From: Streptomyces smyrnaeus
Lineage (GTDB): Bacteria > Actinomycetota > Actinomycetes > Streptomycetales > Streptomycetaceae
Reading direction: 5' to 3'
DNA: 64,000 bases
NCBI RefSeq assembly: GCF_017676345.1
Contig: NZ_JAFFZM010000010.1
Span: 62,001 to 126,000 of the forward strand
Shown: in pieces, positions 49,917 to 59,269 of the stretch
Layout: every line of letters begins with the position of its first letter
Numbering within the stretch: position 1 is the stretch's first letter
Made by a program: the position numbers and the translations under genes
The notes under the pieces: generated by a model
Databases searched by the model: none
Told to the model about the DNA's origin: nothing
The model's input: only the letters and a program-made list of their open reading frames with translations

Positions 49917-51398
49917 ATGACCCAGTCCAAAGTAGGGCCGACGACGTCGGCGGAGGACGCGGGCCCTGGCTCGCGCATCCCCGCGGGACGCTCGTGGCTC
50001 GACAGGTACTTCCACATCTCCGAAAGAGGGTCGACCTACGGCCAGGAGCTGCGTGGCGGTGTCACCACCTTCATGGCGATGGCCTACATCGTCCTGCTCA
50101 ACCCCGTCATCCTCTCCGTGCCCGACGCCACCGGGCACAAGCTGGACGGCGGGCAGGTCACCACGGCGACGGCGCTGGCCGCCGCGGTGACCACCCTGGT
50201 GATGGGCTTTCTCGGCAACGTCCCGCTGGCCCTGGCGGCGGGGCTGAGCGTCTCGGCCGTGATGGCCTTCCAGGTCGTGCCCGAGATGACGTGGGGCAAC
50301 GCCTGGGCGATGTGCCTCATCTACGGCGTGGTGATCATCCTGCTGGTGGTCACCGGGCTCCGTGAACTGATCATGAACGCGATCCCCCTGGCGTTGAAGC
50401 ACGCGATCACCATGGGCATCGGGCTGTTCGTCTGCCTGATCGGGCTCGTCCAGGCCGGCTTCGTCACCTCGATGGCCGGTCCGGGCGGTGTCCCGGGGGC
50501 CAAGCCCATCCAGCTGGGCACCTCGGACATGCTCACCGGCTGGCCCGTGCTGTGCTTCGCCGTCACCGTGCTGCTCATCTTCGCGCTGCAGGTGCGCAAG
50601 GTGCCCGGCGCGATCCTCATCGGGATCGTCGGCGGCACCGTCCTTGCCGCGCTCGTGCACCAGTTCGCCGGTCTCGACAAGAAGGACTGGGGCGGCAGGA
50701 ACGCCCCCGAGATCACCGGATCACTGGTCAGCTCGCCCGACTTCGGGCTGCTGGGCACCGTCTCGTTCGACGGGCTGGGCGACGTCGGCGGTATCACCAT
50801 CGGTGTCATCGTCTTCACCCTCGTCCTGGCCGGGTTCTTCGACGCGATCGGCACCATCATCGGCATCGGCCAGCAGGCCGGGCTCGCCGACGAGCAGGGC
50901 CGGATGCCGGGGCTGAACAAGGCGCTGGCCATCGACGGTGCGGGCGGTGTCGTCGGCGGTATCGCCGGTGCCTCGGGCCAGACCGTCTTCGTGGAGTCGA
51001 CGGCGGGCGTCGGAGACGGTGCGCGCACCGGTCTGGCCAGCGTCGTCACCGGTCTCGGTTTCGCCCTGTGCCTGTTCTTCACGCCCCTCGCGCAGGTGAT
51101 CCCTCCGCAGGTGGCAGCCGCGGCGCTGGTCGTCATCGGCTCGATGATGATGACCAACGCCATGCACATCGACTGGACCGACCCGGCCACCTCGATCCCG
51201 GTCTTCCTGACCACGGTGCTGATGCCGTTCACCTACTCCATCACGGCCGGTATCGGCGCCGGTGTCATCGCCTACGTTCTGATCAAGGCCGTCCAGGGAA
51301 AGTTTCGCGAGCCCGGATGGTTGATGTGGGTACTGGGACTCGTCTTCCTGACCTACTTCGCGCTGAACCCGATCGAACAGTGGCTGGGGGTCAAGTAG
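49917..51398 (+). CDS. NCS2 family purine permease (AzgA-like)
   Basis: A 493-residue transporter with 13-14 hydrophobic helices. The AzgA-type hallmarks are FMAMAYIVLLNPVIL at the first helix, GLSVSAVMAFQVV, FFDAIGTIIGIGQQAGL and GASGQTVFVESTAGV, the substrate helix. It should import hypoxanthine/guanine or xanthine with protons. ATG 49917 has GGGAGTC upstream. It lies between xdhABC and the XdhC factor gene, reading in the same direction. Confidence 0.9.
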   Translation: MTQSKVGPTTSAEDAGPGSRIPAGRSWLDRYFHISERGSTYGQELRGGVTTFMAMAYIVLLNPVILSVPDATGHKLDGGQVTTATALAAAVTTLVMGFLGNVPLALAAGLSVSAVMAFQVVPEMTWGNAWAMCLIYGVVIILLVVTGLRELIMNAIPLALKHAITMGIGLFVCLIGLVQAGFVTSMAGPGGVPGAKPIQLGTSDMLTGWPVLCFAVTVLLIFALQVRKVPGAILIGIVGGTVLAALVHQFAGLDKKDWGGRNAPEITGSLVSSPDFGLLGTVSFDGLGDVGGITIGVIVFTLVLAGFFDAIGTIIGIGQQAGLADEQGRMPGLNKALAIDGAGGVVGGIAGASGQTVFVESTAGVGDGARTGLASVVTGLGFALCLFFTPLAQVIPPQVAAAALVVIGSMMMTNAMHIDWTDPATSIPVFLTTVLMPFTYSITAGIGAGVIAYVLIKAVQGKFREPGWLMWVLGLVFLTYFALNPIEQWLGVK

Positions 51399-51517
51399 CC
51401 GGCCGGTCCTGTTGACGACCGTCCAGGCGGGAGCGGGTGCGGTCCCCTGGCCGTTCCCGCTCCCACCTGGCGTCCCACCGGACGTCACACGCCGTATCAC
51501 CGCCGAGGAGAGAGCAC

Positions 51518-52681
51518 ATGCTGGACATCGCCGCACAGCTGCACCGCTGGTGCCAGGAGGGGCGGGACTTCGCCGTCGCCACCGTCGTCGGCGTCGGCGG
51601 CAGCGCGCCGCGGCAGCCGGGTGCGGCACTGGCCGTGGACGCGGACGGCGAGGCCGTCGGCAGCGTGAGCGGCGGCTGCGTCGAGGGCGCTGTCTACGAG
51701 CTGTGCCAGGAGGCGCTGGAGTCGGGCGCGAGCGTCCGCCAGACCTTCGGCTACAGCGACGAGGACGCTTTCGCGGTCGGACTCACCTGCGGCGGCGTCA
51801 TCGACATCCTGGTCACCCCGGCGCGCGCCGGGACGGACGTACGAGAGGTGTTCGCCTCGGCCGCCGCCGAGGCCGTCGAAGGCCGCACGGCCGCCCTCGT
51901 ACGGATCGTGGAGGGCCCGCCGGAACTGCTGGGCGGCGCCCTGTGGCTGGACGCCGACGGGCAGCCGCACGGAGCCCTGGGCGGAGCCGGCGAACTGGAC
52001 ACCACAGCAGCCGCCGAGGGCGGTGCGCTGCTGGCAGCCGGCCGCACCGCGACGGTCACCGTCGGCGCCGACGGCAGCAAGTGCGGGCAGCCGGTGACGC
52101 TGCTGGTCGAATCCAGCGTTCCGCCGCCCCGGATGCTGGTCTTCGGCGCCATCGACTTCGCCGCGGCCCTCGTGCGGATCGGCAAGTTCCTCGGCTACCA
52201 CGTGACGGTCTGCGACGCACGGCCCGTCTTCGCCACCGCCCGCCGCTTCCCCGACGCCGACGAGGTCGTCGTCGACTGGCCGCACCGCTACCTCGACTCC
52301 CAGGACGTCGATCCCCGCACGGTCATCTGCGTACTCACCCACGACGCCAAGTTCGATGTACCGCTGCTGGAGCGCGCACTACGGCTGCCGGTGGCCTACG
52401 TCGGTGCCATGGGCTCGCGCCGCACCCACCTCGACCGCCTGGAGCGGCTGCGCGAAGCGGGGCTGACCTCCCTCGAACTGGCCGCGCTGCGCTCACCCAT
52501 CGGTCTCGACCTGGGCGCCCGCACCCCGGAGGAGACGGCGCTGTCCATCGCCGCCGAGGTCGTCGCCGCGCGGCAGGGCGGCAGCGGGGTCCCTCTCAAC
52601 GGAGCCCACACCCCGATCCACCACGACACCGCTCAGCCGGCCGCGTCCAGCACCCGCGCCGTACGCAGGGCCGCCGGCTGA
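51518..52681 (+). CDS. XdhC/CoxI family molybdenum cofactor maturation factor
   Basis: A 387-residue protein that prepares and inserts sulfurated molybdenum cofactor into xanthine dehydrogenase. The N-terminal XdhC_CoxI domain has GSAPRQPGAAL and SGGCVEGAVYE; the C-terminal Rossmann domain has VFGAIDFAAALVRIGKFLGY and LTHDAKFDVPLLERAL, then YVGAMGSRRTHLDRL. ATG 51518 follows GAGGAGAG. It ends the purine block. Its 3' end overlaps the convergent ArsR-like gene by 49 bp. Confidence 0.9.
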   Translation: MLDIAAQLHRWCQEGRDFAVATVVGVGGSAPRQPGAALAVDADGEAVGSVSGGCVEGAVYELCQEALESGASVRQTFGYSDEDAFAVGLTCGGVIDILVTPARAGTDVREVFASAAAEAVEGRTAALVRIVEGPPELLGGALWLDADGQPHGALGGAGELDTTAAAEGGALLAAGRTATVTVGADGSKCGQPVTLLVESSVPPPRMLVFGAIDFAAALVRIGKFLGYHVTVCDARPVFATARRFPDADEVVVDWPHRYLDSQDVDPRTVICVLTHDAKFDVPLLERALRLPVAYVGAMGSRRTHLDRLERLREAGLTSLELAALRSPIGLDLGARTPEETALSIAAEVVAARQGGSGVPLNGAHTPIHHDTAQPAASSTRAVRRAAG

Positions 52682-53667
52682 CCCGACCCACCGGACCGGC
52701 GCCCACCCCCGCCCGTACGCTGCTCCTCCAGCAACGCCATCCCCATGGAAGTCAGCGCGTGCCGCACCGAGTTGCGGTGCCTGCTGGTGGAGATCAGCCC
52801 GGCGTCCCGCAGCACCGCCGCGTGCTCGCTGGCGGAGGAGACGGACACCCCCGCGCGGTGTGCCAGTTCGCTGGTGCTGCAGCCGCCGCGCAGGGACTGC
52901 AGCACAGCCGCTCTGGTGTGCCCCAGCAGCCGTGCGAGATGCTCCGGTGAGACCGGCCGGCTGTCGGGCAGCCGTGCCGGATACACCAGGACCGGCGGCA
53001 GCTTCGGGTCGGCGAGCGCGACCGGTGCCCGGCGGCAGAAGTAGGAGGGGACCAGCAGCAGCCCGCGCCCTTCGAGGTGCACCTCGACCTGGACCGGATA
53101 GTCGGCCTCCAGCACCGGAGGCCGCCACCGGACGGCCGGGCGCAGCGTGCGGAGCATCTCCTCGGTGCCGTGCAGCAACTGCGTCCGGCACCGCCACCTG
53201 CGGTCGGCGTCCACCCGGGCGACGATCCGCGGCCACCAGGGGTCCAGCGCGAGGCGCCGGTAATCCCGTAGCGCCGTCCCGAGCCTGCCCATCGTCTGTG
53301 CGCCGCCCTCGCCGACGGCACCCGCCCAGTCGGTGAGCGGCCGGGACCGTGCCAGTACACCGATCTCCTCGCGCAACCGGGCCCGGGGCGTCGTCAGCAC
53401 GGCTTCCAGCCCCTCCTCGAAACCCGCCGTACCGGCGGCCGGAGTGAGGAAGTCCGGAAAGTAGCCCCGCGCGGGCACCAGCGGCAGCAGCCGACGCAGC
53501 GGCTCGGCGCCGTCGCACCGTACGCGCTCGCCCCACCGCGCCAGGACGGGGTCCGTCCGCGCGTCCCTCAGCCGGTGCAGGCTCAGTACCGACTCCCACA
53601 GCGGGTCAGGCCCGTCGGCGAGCCGGGTGCGGGCCAGGTCTCCCGCGGTGAAGTGCAGGCGCAGCAT
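52633..53667 (-). CDS. ArsR-like winged-helix regulator (DUF5937 type)
   Basis: A 344-residue protein. The N-terminal 200 residues form a domain of unknown function beginning MLRLHFTAGDLARTRLADGP, typical of DUF5937; the C-terminal half has an ArsR winged helix: LGHTRAAVLQSLRGGCSTSELAHRAGVSVSSASEHAAVLRDAGL, RHRNSVRH. Start ATG 53667. The target and ligand are unknown; no metal-binding Cys pair is seen. The last 16 codons overlap the XdhC factor on the other strand. Confidence 0.85.
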   Translation of the reverse strand: MLRLHFTAGDLARTRLADGPDPLWESVLSLHRLRDARTDPVLARWGERVRCDGAEPLRRLLPLVPARGYFPDFLTPAAGTAGFEEGLEAVLTTPRARLREEIGVLARSRPLTDWAGAVGEGGAQTMGRLGTALRDYRRLALDPWWPRIVARVDADRRWRCRTQLLHGTEEMLRTLRPAVRWRPPVLEADYPVQVEVHLEGRGLLLVPSYFCRRAPVALADPKLPPVLVYPARLPDSRPVSPEHLARLLGHTRAAVLQSLRGGCSTSELAHRAGVSVSSASEHAAVLRDAGLISTSRHRNSVRHALTSMGMALLEEQRTGGGGRRSGGSGQPAALRTARVLDAAG

Positions 53668-53848
53668 GTGTCCCCCCGATGACCAGCACGTGTGTCCGTG
53701 GCGACCTTGGCGGGTCGTTGACACGGGGAGCAAGAGCTGGCGGAAAAGTGGGACAACGGGACAGGAATGCCGCCTTCACCTGCAAGGATTCGGCATGGTG
53801 GGACGGCTTGTCCCACGCGGAGCGGCCGGGGGGTCGGGAGGGGGAGCG

Positions 53849-55594
53849 ATGACGGTGGGGCGGGACGGGACCGAACTCGCGGAGTTGCTGGAGGAGCTGA
53901 AACAGCGCAGTGGTCGCAGTTACGCGGCCCTCGCACACCGCACCGGGCTGGGCCGCTCGACGCTGCACCGCTACTGCCTCGGCACGACCGTGCCCCCGGC
54001 CTTCGGTGCCGTCGAGAAGGTGGCCCGCGTCTGCGGCGCCGACCGCGCGGAACTGGACCGCCTCTACCGCGCCTGGTGCCGGGCCGCCGACGCGGAACGC
54101 GGGGCAGGCGCGGTGGAGGAGGGGGAGGAGCAGTCGGCGACCGCGGGAGCGGGCGGGCGTTCCGATCGGACTCAGGCTCCGGAGCCGTCGGACCTCTCGC
54201 TGCCGATGGACGGCCCGGCTCCGGACGACGCGGCCGGAGCCGCTGCGCCGGGCACGTACTTCTGGCTGCGCGTGCTGGCCGTGCTGCTCGGACTGGTGAT
54301 GCCCACGGCAGCCCTGACCGTCCCCTACCGCGACGGAGCGGGCGGCGGCAGCCCGCACGGTGCCCCGGGCCGGAGCCGGAGCGGCCAGGACCGGCAGAAG
54401 GTCGAGGGGCCGGCGTGGACCAACGCGCCCCGACCCGTACCCGGCGCCTTCTACGGTATGAACCTCGCCTCCGACACCGGTGAGATGCCCGGCTTCCGCG
54501 TAGGGTCCGTGCGGCTGTGGCACTCCGGCACCCGGTGGTCCCAACTGGAGCCGCAGCGCGGCAAGTACCGGTGGAAGACCCTGGACCGGCTGGTGAAGGC
54601 CGCCGGGCGCGAGCGGCTGCCCGTACTGCTGACCCTGGGCGGCACTCCGCTCTGGGCCGCACCGAACGGCCACCGGTCGCTGTTCGACGATGCGAGTGCC
54701 TCGCCCCCGGACGATCTCGCCGACTGGGACCGATTCGTCCGTGCGCTCGTCACCCGCTACCGGGGCAGGATCGAGGCGTACGAACTGTGGGACTACCCCA
54801 GCAGCCGGGGCGTATGGACCGGCTCGACGAAGAGGCTCGCCGAGATGGTCGAGCGTGCCTCGCGGATCATCCGCGAGGTGGACCCGGAGGCCGAGCGCGT
54901 CTGCCCCTCGTTCGGATCCCTGTGGCAGAAGCGGGGCCGCGACCTGCTGCGGAAGTTCGTCCGTACGGGTGCCTACCGGCACTGCGACGTCGCCGCCCTC
55001 AAACTGCCCCCGCGCAGGGCCGACGGTCCGCCGGAGGAGACGATCACCCTCGTCAAACGGGTGCAGCGGCTCTTCTACAGCGAGGGCCTGGGCCGCGTCG
55101 CGCTGTGGAACACCGGCCCCGATCAGGACGTGGCCCTCAGAGAGCACCTGGACGCGCGGCGGGCCGACAACTACGCGGTGCGCTTCTACCTGGTCGGTCT
55201 CTACCTCAAGGACCAGGAGCTGCGCCGGATGTACTTCTACAGCTGGGGCAGCTCCGAGGTGCCCCTCGTGGTGGAGCTCGCGGGCGGCCCGCCCACCCGC
55301 GCGGGCCGCCGCATCGGCCGGTTGCAGCAGTGGCTGGAGGACGCCCGCATCACCTCGTGCGGGAGCGGCCCCGGAGTGGGTCTGGCGCCGGGCGCCTACA
55401 CCTGCCGCTTCGTGCGGAAGGGCACCGTACTGCGGGTGTACTGGACCACGCGGGGCACGGACCGGGTCCGGCTGGGTGCGGACGCCCGGCTGCTGCGCCG
55501 GCTGGACGGCTCCGAGTCCGCCCTGCGCCCCGGCCACCGGCTGCTGATCGGCGAGGAACCCGTCCTGGTCGAACACCGCCCCACGGACGGCTGA
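53849..55594 (+). CDS. Membrane-tethered HTH protein with glycosidase-like outer domain
   Basis: A 581-residue protein of unusual make-up. Residues 10-75 are an XRE-type helix-turn-helix (SYAALAHRTGLGRSTLHRYC), 85-135 an acidic linker, 137-158 a single membrane helix, 165-195 a linker, and about 200-480 a TIM-barrel like actinobacterial GH39-type glycosidases. In those the acid/base Glu is in an ExWNEP motif; here 312-318 reads ELWDYPS, so the Glu is replaced by Tyr. The barrel is thus probably a sugar-binding sensor rather than an enzyme. A C-terminal beta domain follows. ATG 53849 is preceded by GGGAGGGGG. It stands divergent from the ArsR-like gene, and a secreted protein follows 88 bp later. 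Confidence 0.75.
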   Translation: MTVGRDGTELAELLEELKQRSGRSYAALAHRTGLGRSTLHRYCLGTTVPPAFGAVEKVARVCGADRAELDRLYRAWCRAADAERGAGAVEEGEEQSATAGAGGRSDRTQAPEPSDLSLPMDGPAPDDAAGAAAPGTYFWLRVLAVLLGLVMPTAALTVPYRDGAGGGSPHGAPGRSRSGQDRQKVEGPAWTNAPRPVPGAFYGMNLASDTGEMPGFRVGSVRLWHSGTRWSQLEPQRGKYRWKTLDRLVKAAGRERLPVLLTLGGTPLWAAPNGHRSLFDDASASPPDDLADWDRFVRALVTRYRGRIEAYELWDYPSSRGVWTGSTKRLAEMVERASRIIREVDPEAERVCPSFGSLWQKRGRDLLRKFVRTGAYRHCDVAALKLPPRRADGPPEETITLVKRVQRLFYSEGLGRVALWNTGPDQDVALREHLDARRADNYAVRFYLVGLYLKDQELRRMYFYSWGSSEVPLVVELAGGPPTRAGRRIGRLQQWLEDARITSCGSGPGVGLAPGAYTCRFVRKGTVLRVYWTTRGTDRVRLGADARLLRRLDGSESALRPGHRLLIGEEPVLVEHRPTDG

Positions 55595-55682
55595 TTCGGG
55601 CAGCCCCGAAAGCCATGTTCTCCGCCTGCAGTGCCGCGCAGCATCGAGAGCACCGCAGACGGCGGAGACCACTGGAGGACGG

Positions 55683-56243
55683 ATGAACCGACGTATTCCC
55701 CTCGCGGTATCGGCGCTCACCGCGACGGCCATGCTGATGGGCACGGGGGCCTCGGGCGCGTCCTCCGCACAGAGCGAGCGGTCCGTGTCCGCCGCGGCTC
55801 CCGCACCGCGGGGCGGCAAGTGCATCTACAAGGGCTACGGCGGCTGGGGTTTCCCGGAGCTCGTCACCCGCAAGGGAGCGGGCACGCCCAAGTACAAGTA
55901 CGGCTACACCAAGCGTTACCGCAGGAGCCTGCAGCTCAACACCGGCAAGCTCCACGACCGGTCGGCCGCCACGCTGAAGTACACCAGGAAGGGGGACAAG
56001 GTCTGGGTCACCATCAGCCACTCCAAGGGCAAGAACTGGGCGAGCTGCGGCCACAAGACGGCCAAGAGGACTGGTGACGTGATCACTTCAACGAAGTACC
56101 TGCACAGTGGCAGCGACGTCAAGAACCGCTACATGCGGGCCTGCGCCAAGACGGACGGCAAGGTGTGGTGCGCCGACATCGGCAACAAGAAGAACACCAA
56201 CCACTCGGACAACAAGAAGCGCTACTGGTGGACCGACAGCTGA
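55683..56243 (+). CDS. Secreted cationic protein of unknown function
   Basis: A 186-residue precursor. A Sec signal (IPLAVSALTATAMLMGTGASG) is followed by a Lys/Tyr/Ser-rich mature part with four Cys (residues 47, 122, 153, 163), which could form two disulfides. Short motifs such as KYKYGYTKRYRRSLQL and NKKNTNHSDNKKRYWW point to a strongly basic surface. I recognise no family. It reads in the same direction as the membrane-tethered HTH gene 88 bp upstream and may be regulated with it. Confidence 0.75.
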   Translation: MNRRIPLAVSALTATAMLMGTGASGASSAQSERSVSAAAPAPRGGKCIYKGYGGWGFPELVTRKGAGTPKYKYGYTKRYRRSLQLNTGKLHDRSAATLKYTRKGDKVWVTISHSKGKNWASCGHKTAKRTGDVITSTKYLHSGSDVKNRYMRACAKTDGKVWCADIGNKKNTNHSDNKKRYWWTDS

Positions 56244-56265
56244 CCCGGCGCCGCAGGGGGAACGT

Positions 56266-56306
56266 GCACCGGCCCTCGCCGCCCGACCGGCGGTGAGGGC
56301 CGGTGC
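56266..56306. terminator. Bidirectional terminator hairpin
   Basis: Stem of GCACCGGCCCTC with GAGGGCCGGTGC (12 bp perfect) plus an inner GCCG/CGGC pair. It lies between the stop codons of two convergent genes. Confidence 0.8.
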
Positions 56307-56333
56307 GCCGTCGCCGGGAACGGTCCGCGCGTC

Positions 56334-57359
56334 TCAGATCAGTTTGACGTTCACCAGCAAGGCGCGGTGGTCGGTGCCGCGCAGGTCCAGGAACTGGCCG
56401 TCCACCGGCAGCAGCGACCCGCTCAGCAGCACGTGGTCGATCTGCGCGCCGAGCACCGGGGTGGTGCGCGTGGGCCAGGTGGGGGTGCGGGAGTTGCCCA
56501 GCATACGGGCGGCGTCGTGCATCCCGGTCCTGAGGATGGCGCGGAAGGCGGCGTGGTCCTGCGAGGAGTTGAAGTCCCCGGCGATCAGCGTGGGCAGCTT
56601 GCCGCGTGCTGCCGCCATGGCCCGCAACCGGTCCAGCTCCACCCGCCAGGCCGCCGTCTCGCCCGGCTCCGGTGGCATGGGGTGCGCCACCTGGAGGGCG
56701 ATGCGCTCACCGCGCACGTCCGCGATGGCCCCGGGCATCGACAGCCGGCCGCGCACCTCGCTGCGCCGGTGCAGCGGATAGATGCTCAGCAGCGCCGAGC
56801 CCCGGGCGCCCCCGTCGCCGGTGATGATGCGGTACGGGTACTCCTCGCGCAGGGCCGGGGCGCGCAGCGCCGCCGCGCAGCGCGCGTCGCACTCCTGCAA
56901 CGAGACGATCTGCGGCCGCTCCCGGCGCACGGTCCTCACCAGGTCGGGAGTGGCGTTGCCGTACTTGAGATTGGCCGTCAGCACCCGGAACTGGGCCTTC
57001 GCCGGTCTGGCCGCCGTATCGCTCGGCGCGGGCGGTCCGTACGGGCGCAGGAACCATCCGGTGCCCGCCAGCACCGCCAGCGCCCACAGCAGCACCAGCC
57101 ATCTGCGGGAGAGCGCGGCGCCCAGCGCCGCCAGCCAGGCCGGGGCGAGGAACCAGGGCAGGAAAGCCAGCAGCTGCGGCACGGGTGTCGGACCGTCCTC
57201 GTCGCCGGCCCGGAACGCCAGCGGCACCGTGAGGACGAGCAGGGTCAGCACGGACAGTGCGGCGATGACGGGATGGCGCGGTCCGCGCCGCCGCCCGCCC
57301 GCGGACCCACCGCTGTCTGCCGCGCCCCGGTCCTGGCGCGTGCCGGCCCCCGTATACAC
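56334..57359 (-). CDS. Membrane-anchored endonuclease/exonuclease/phosphatase-family protein
   Basis: A 341-residue protein. Three hydrophobic helices fill residues 25-105; the C-terminal domain is the EEP fold facing the outside: LTANLKYGNATP, IVSLQECDARC, IAGDFNSSQDHAAF and the final DHRALLV with the catalytic His. Such proteins hydrolyse nucleic acids or phospholipids at the cell surface. GTG 57359 is the likely start, with GGAGAG directly upstream; earlier in-frame starts would add a Pro-rich stretch without homologues. Confidence 0.83.
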   Translation of the reverse strand: MYTGAGTRQDRGAADSGGSAGGRRRGPRHPVIAALSVLTLLVLTVPLAFRAGDEDGPTPVPQLLAFLPWFLAPAWLAALGAALSRRWLVLLWALAVLAGTGWFLRPYGPPAPSDTAARPAKAQFRVLTANLKYGNATPDLVRTVRRERPQIVSLQECDARCAAALRAPALREEYPYRIITGDGGARGSALLSIYPLHRRSEVRGRLSMPGAIADVRGERIALQVAHPMPPEPGETAAWRVELDRLRAMAAARGKLPTLIAGDFNSSQDHAAFRAILRTGMHDAARMLGNSRTPTWPTRTTPVLGAQIDHVLLSGSLLPVDGQFLDLRGTDHRALLVNVKLI

Positions 57360-57483
57360 CTCTCCGATGATGCCGTACCTCCCGTCACATGCGCGTAAGC
57401 CCCCGGCCGGGGGTGGTGCGCACGCGGGTGGACGTACACGATGGCTCCCAGCGCCCGCAGCACCCCGCTGAGCAGGAGGAAAC

Positions 57484-59184
57484 ATGGTCCCGTCCACGCC
57501 CACAGATCAGTTCCGAGCCGCCCGCGACACGCTGCTGCGGCACCGGACGGACTACGAGGCCGCACGCGCCGCCTTCAGCTGGCCGCGTCCCGAGCACTTC
57601 AACTGGGCCCTGGACTGGTTCGACCACATCGCCGAGGACGCCGGGAACAAGGACCGGCTCGCGCTGCACATCGTCGAGGAGGACGGTGACGAGCGGCGCG
57701 TCACCTTCGACCAGATGCGCACCCGCTCCAACCAGGTCGCCAACTGGCTGCGCGGCCGTGGCGTCGCACCGGGGGACCGGGTCATCGTCATGCTCGGCAA
57801 CCAGGTCGAGCTGTGGGAGACCTTGCTGGCCCTGATGAAGCTGCGTGCCGTGGTCATCCCCGCCACCCCGCAGCTGGGCCCGAGCGATCTGACCGACCGC
57901 GTGACCCGGGGCGAGGCCCGGCACGTGGTGGTCCGCTCGGCGGACACCGACAAGTTCGCCGGCTCCCAGGTGCCGGGCGACTACACGCGGATCGCCGTCG
58001 GCAGCGGCGGTGATCCCGCGCCCGGCTGGCTGGCGTACGAGGACGCCTACGAGGCCGAGCTCGCCTTCGACCCCCGGGGTGTCACCCGGGCCGACGACAC
58101 CCTGCTGCTGTACTTCACCTCCGGTACGACGGCGCTGCCCAAGCTGGTCGAGCACACCCACGTCTCGTATCCGGTCGGGCACCTGGCGACCATGTACTGG
58201 ATCGGGCTGCGGCCCGGCGACGTGCACCTCAACATCTCCTCGCCCGGCTGGGCCAAGCACGCCTGGTCCAACTTCTTCGCGCCCTGGAACGCCGAGGCGA
58301 CCATCTTCATCCACAACTACACCCGCTTCGACGCGGGCCGCCTCATGGCGGAGATGGAGCGGGGCGGCGTCACCAGCTTCTGCGCGCCGCCCACCGTCTG
58401 GCGCATGCTCATCCAGGCCGACCTCAGCCGGCTGTCCGCCGTCCCCCGCGAGGTGGTCGCCGCCGGGGAGCCGCTCAACCCGGAGGTCATCGAGCATGTG
58501 CGCCGAGTGTGGGGAGTGACCATCCGGGACGGCTTCGGCCAGACCGAGACCGCCGTCCAGGTCGCCAACACCCCCGGCCAGCCCCTCAAGCCCGGTTCCA
58601 TGGGCCGCCCCACGCCCGGCTTCGACGTCACCCTCGTCGATCCCGTCACCGGCGAGGCGGATGTGGCGGAGGGCGAGATCTGCCTCGATCTGGCCACCCG
58701 GCCCGTCGGCCTGATGGTCGGCTACCGGGGCGACGCCGAGCGCACCGCCGAGGCGATGGCCGACGGCTACTACCGGACCGGCGACATAGGAGCGCGGGAC
58801 AAGGAGGGATATCTGACGTACGTGGGCCGCGCCGACGACGTCTTCAAGGCCAGCGACTACAAGATCTCGCCGTTCGAGGTGGAGAGCGTCCTGCTGGAGC
58901 ACGAGGCCGTCGCGGAGGCCGCCGTCGTGCCGTCTCCGGACCCGGTACGGCTCGCCGTTCCCAAGGCGTATGTCGTCCTGGCGGACGGCTTCCGCGCTGA
59001 CGCGGAGACCGCCGCGTTGTTGTTCGCGCACTCGCGAGAGCGGCTCGCGCCCTACAAGCGGGTGCGGGTCGTCGAGTTCGCGGAGCTGCCGAAGACCATC
59101 TCGGGGAAGATCCGCCGTGTGGAGCTCCGCGCCCATGCGGCCGGCGAGTCCGGCACCCCCGGTACGGAGTACCGGGACCGGTAG
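57484..59184 (+). CDS. Acyl-CoA synthetase (AMP-binding, medium-chain type)
   Basis: A 566-residue adenylate-forming enzyme that activates fatty or aromatic acids to CoA thioesters. Core motifs: YFTSGTTALPKLVEHTH (P-loop), GFGQTETAVQ, YYRTGDIGARDKEGYLTYVGRADDVF, and the final Lys in KTISGKIRRVEL. The gate region has WAKHAWSNFFAPW typical of medium-chain synthetases (ACSM). ATG 57484 follows AGGAGGAAAC. The first bases of a dispersed repeat overlap its stop codon. Confidence 0.9.
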   Translation: MVPSTPTDQFRAARDTLLRHRTDYEAARAAFSWPRPEHFNWALDWFDHIAEDAGNKDRLALHIVEEDGDERRVTFDQMRTRSNQVANWLRGRGVAPGDRVIVMLGNQVELWETLLALMKLRAVVIPATPQLGPSDLTDRVTRGEARHVVVRSADTDKFAGSQVPGDYTRIAVGSGGDPAPGWLAYEDAYEAELAFDPRGVTRADDTLLLYFTSGTTALPKLVEHTHVSYPVGHLATMYWIGLRPGDVHLNISSPGWAKHAWSNFFAPWNAEATIFIHNYTRFDAGRLMAEMERGGVTSFCAPPTVWRMLIQADLSRLSAVPREVVAAGEPLNPEVIEHVRRVWGVTIRDGFGQTETAVQVANTPGQPLKPGSMGRPTPGFDVTLVDPVTGEADVAEGEICLDLATRPVGLMVGYRGDAERTAEAMADGYYRTGDIGARDKEGYLTYVGRADDVFKASDYKISPFEVESVLLEHEAVAEAAVVPSPDPVRLAVPKAYVVLADGFRADAETAALLFAHSRERLAPYKRVRVVEFAELPKTISGKIRRVELRAHAAGESGTPGTEYRDR

Positions 59185-59254
59185 GGGTGCCCCTGGGTGC
59201 GCGTCGCGGACCGCGGGTGTGTTGCTGGTTGCTCGCGCAGTTCCCCGCGCCCCT
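59184..59254 (-). repeat. 71-bp dispersed repeat, copy D (inverted)
   Basis: Read on the minus strand it begins AGGGGCGCGGGGAACTGCGC and ends AGGGGCACCCC. It begins at the last base of the acyl-CoA synthetase stop codon and lies in the convergent gap before the zinc-ribbon gene stop. Confidence 0.8.
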
Positions 59255-59269
59255 GAAAGGGGGCCCGCA

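Noticed and set aside
47228..50017. Very long open frame antisense to the xanthine dehydrogenase genes
   Set aside because: High G+C makes antisense and +1 frames open over long distances. Its product is Gly/Ala/Arg/His-rich without motifs, while the opposite strand encodes clear enzyme subunits.
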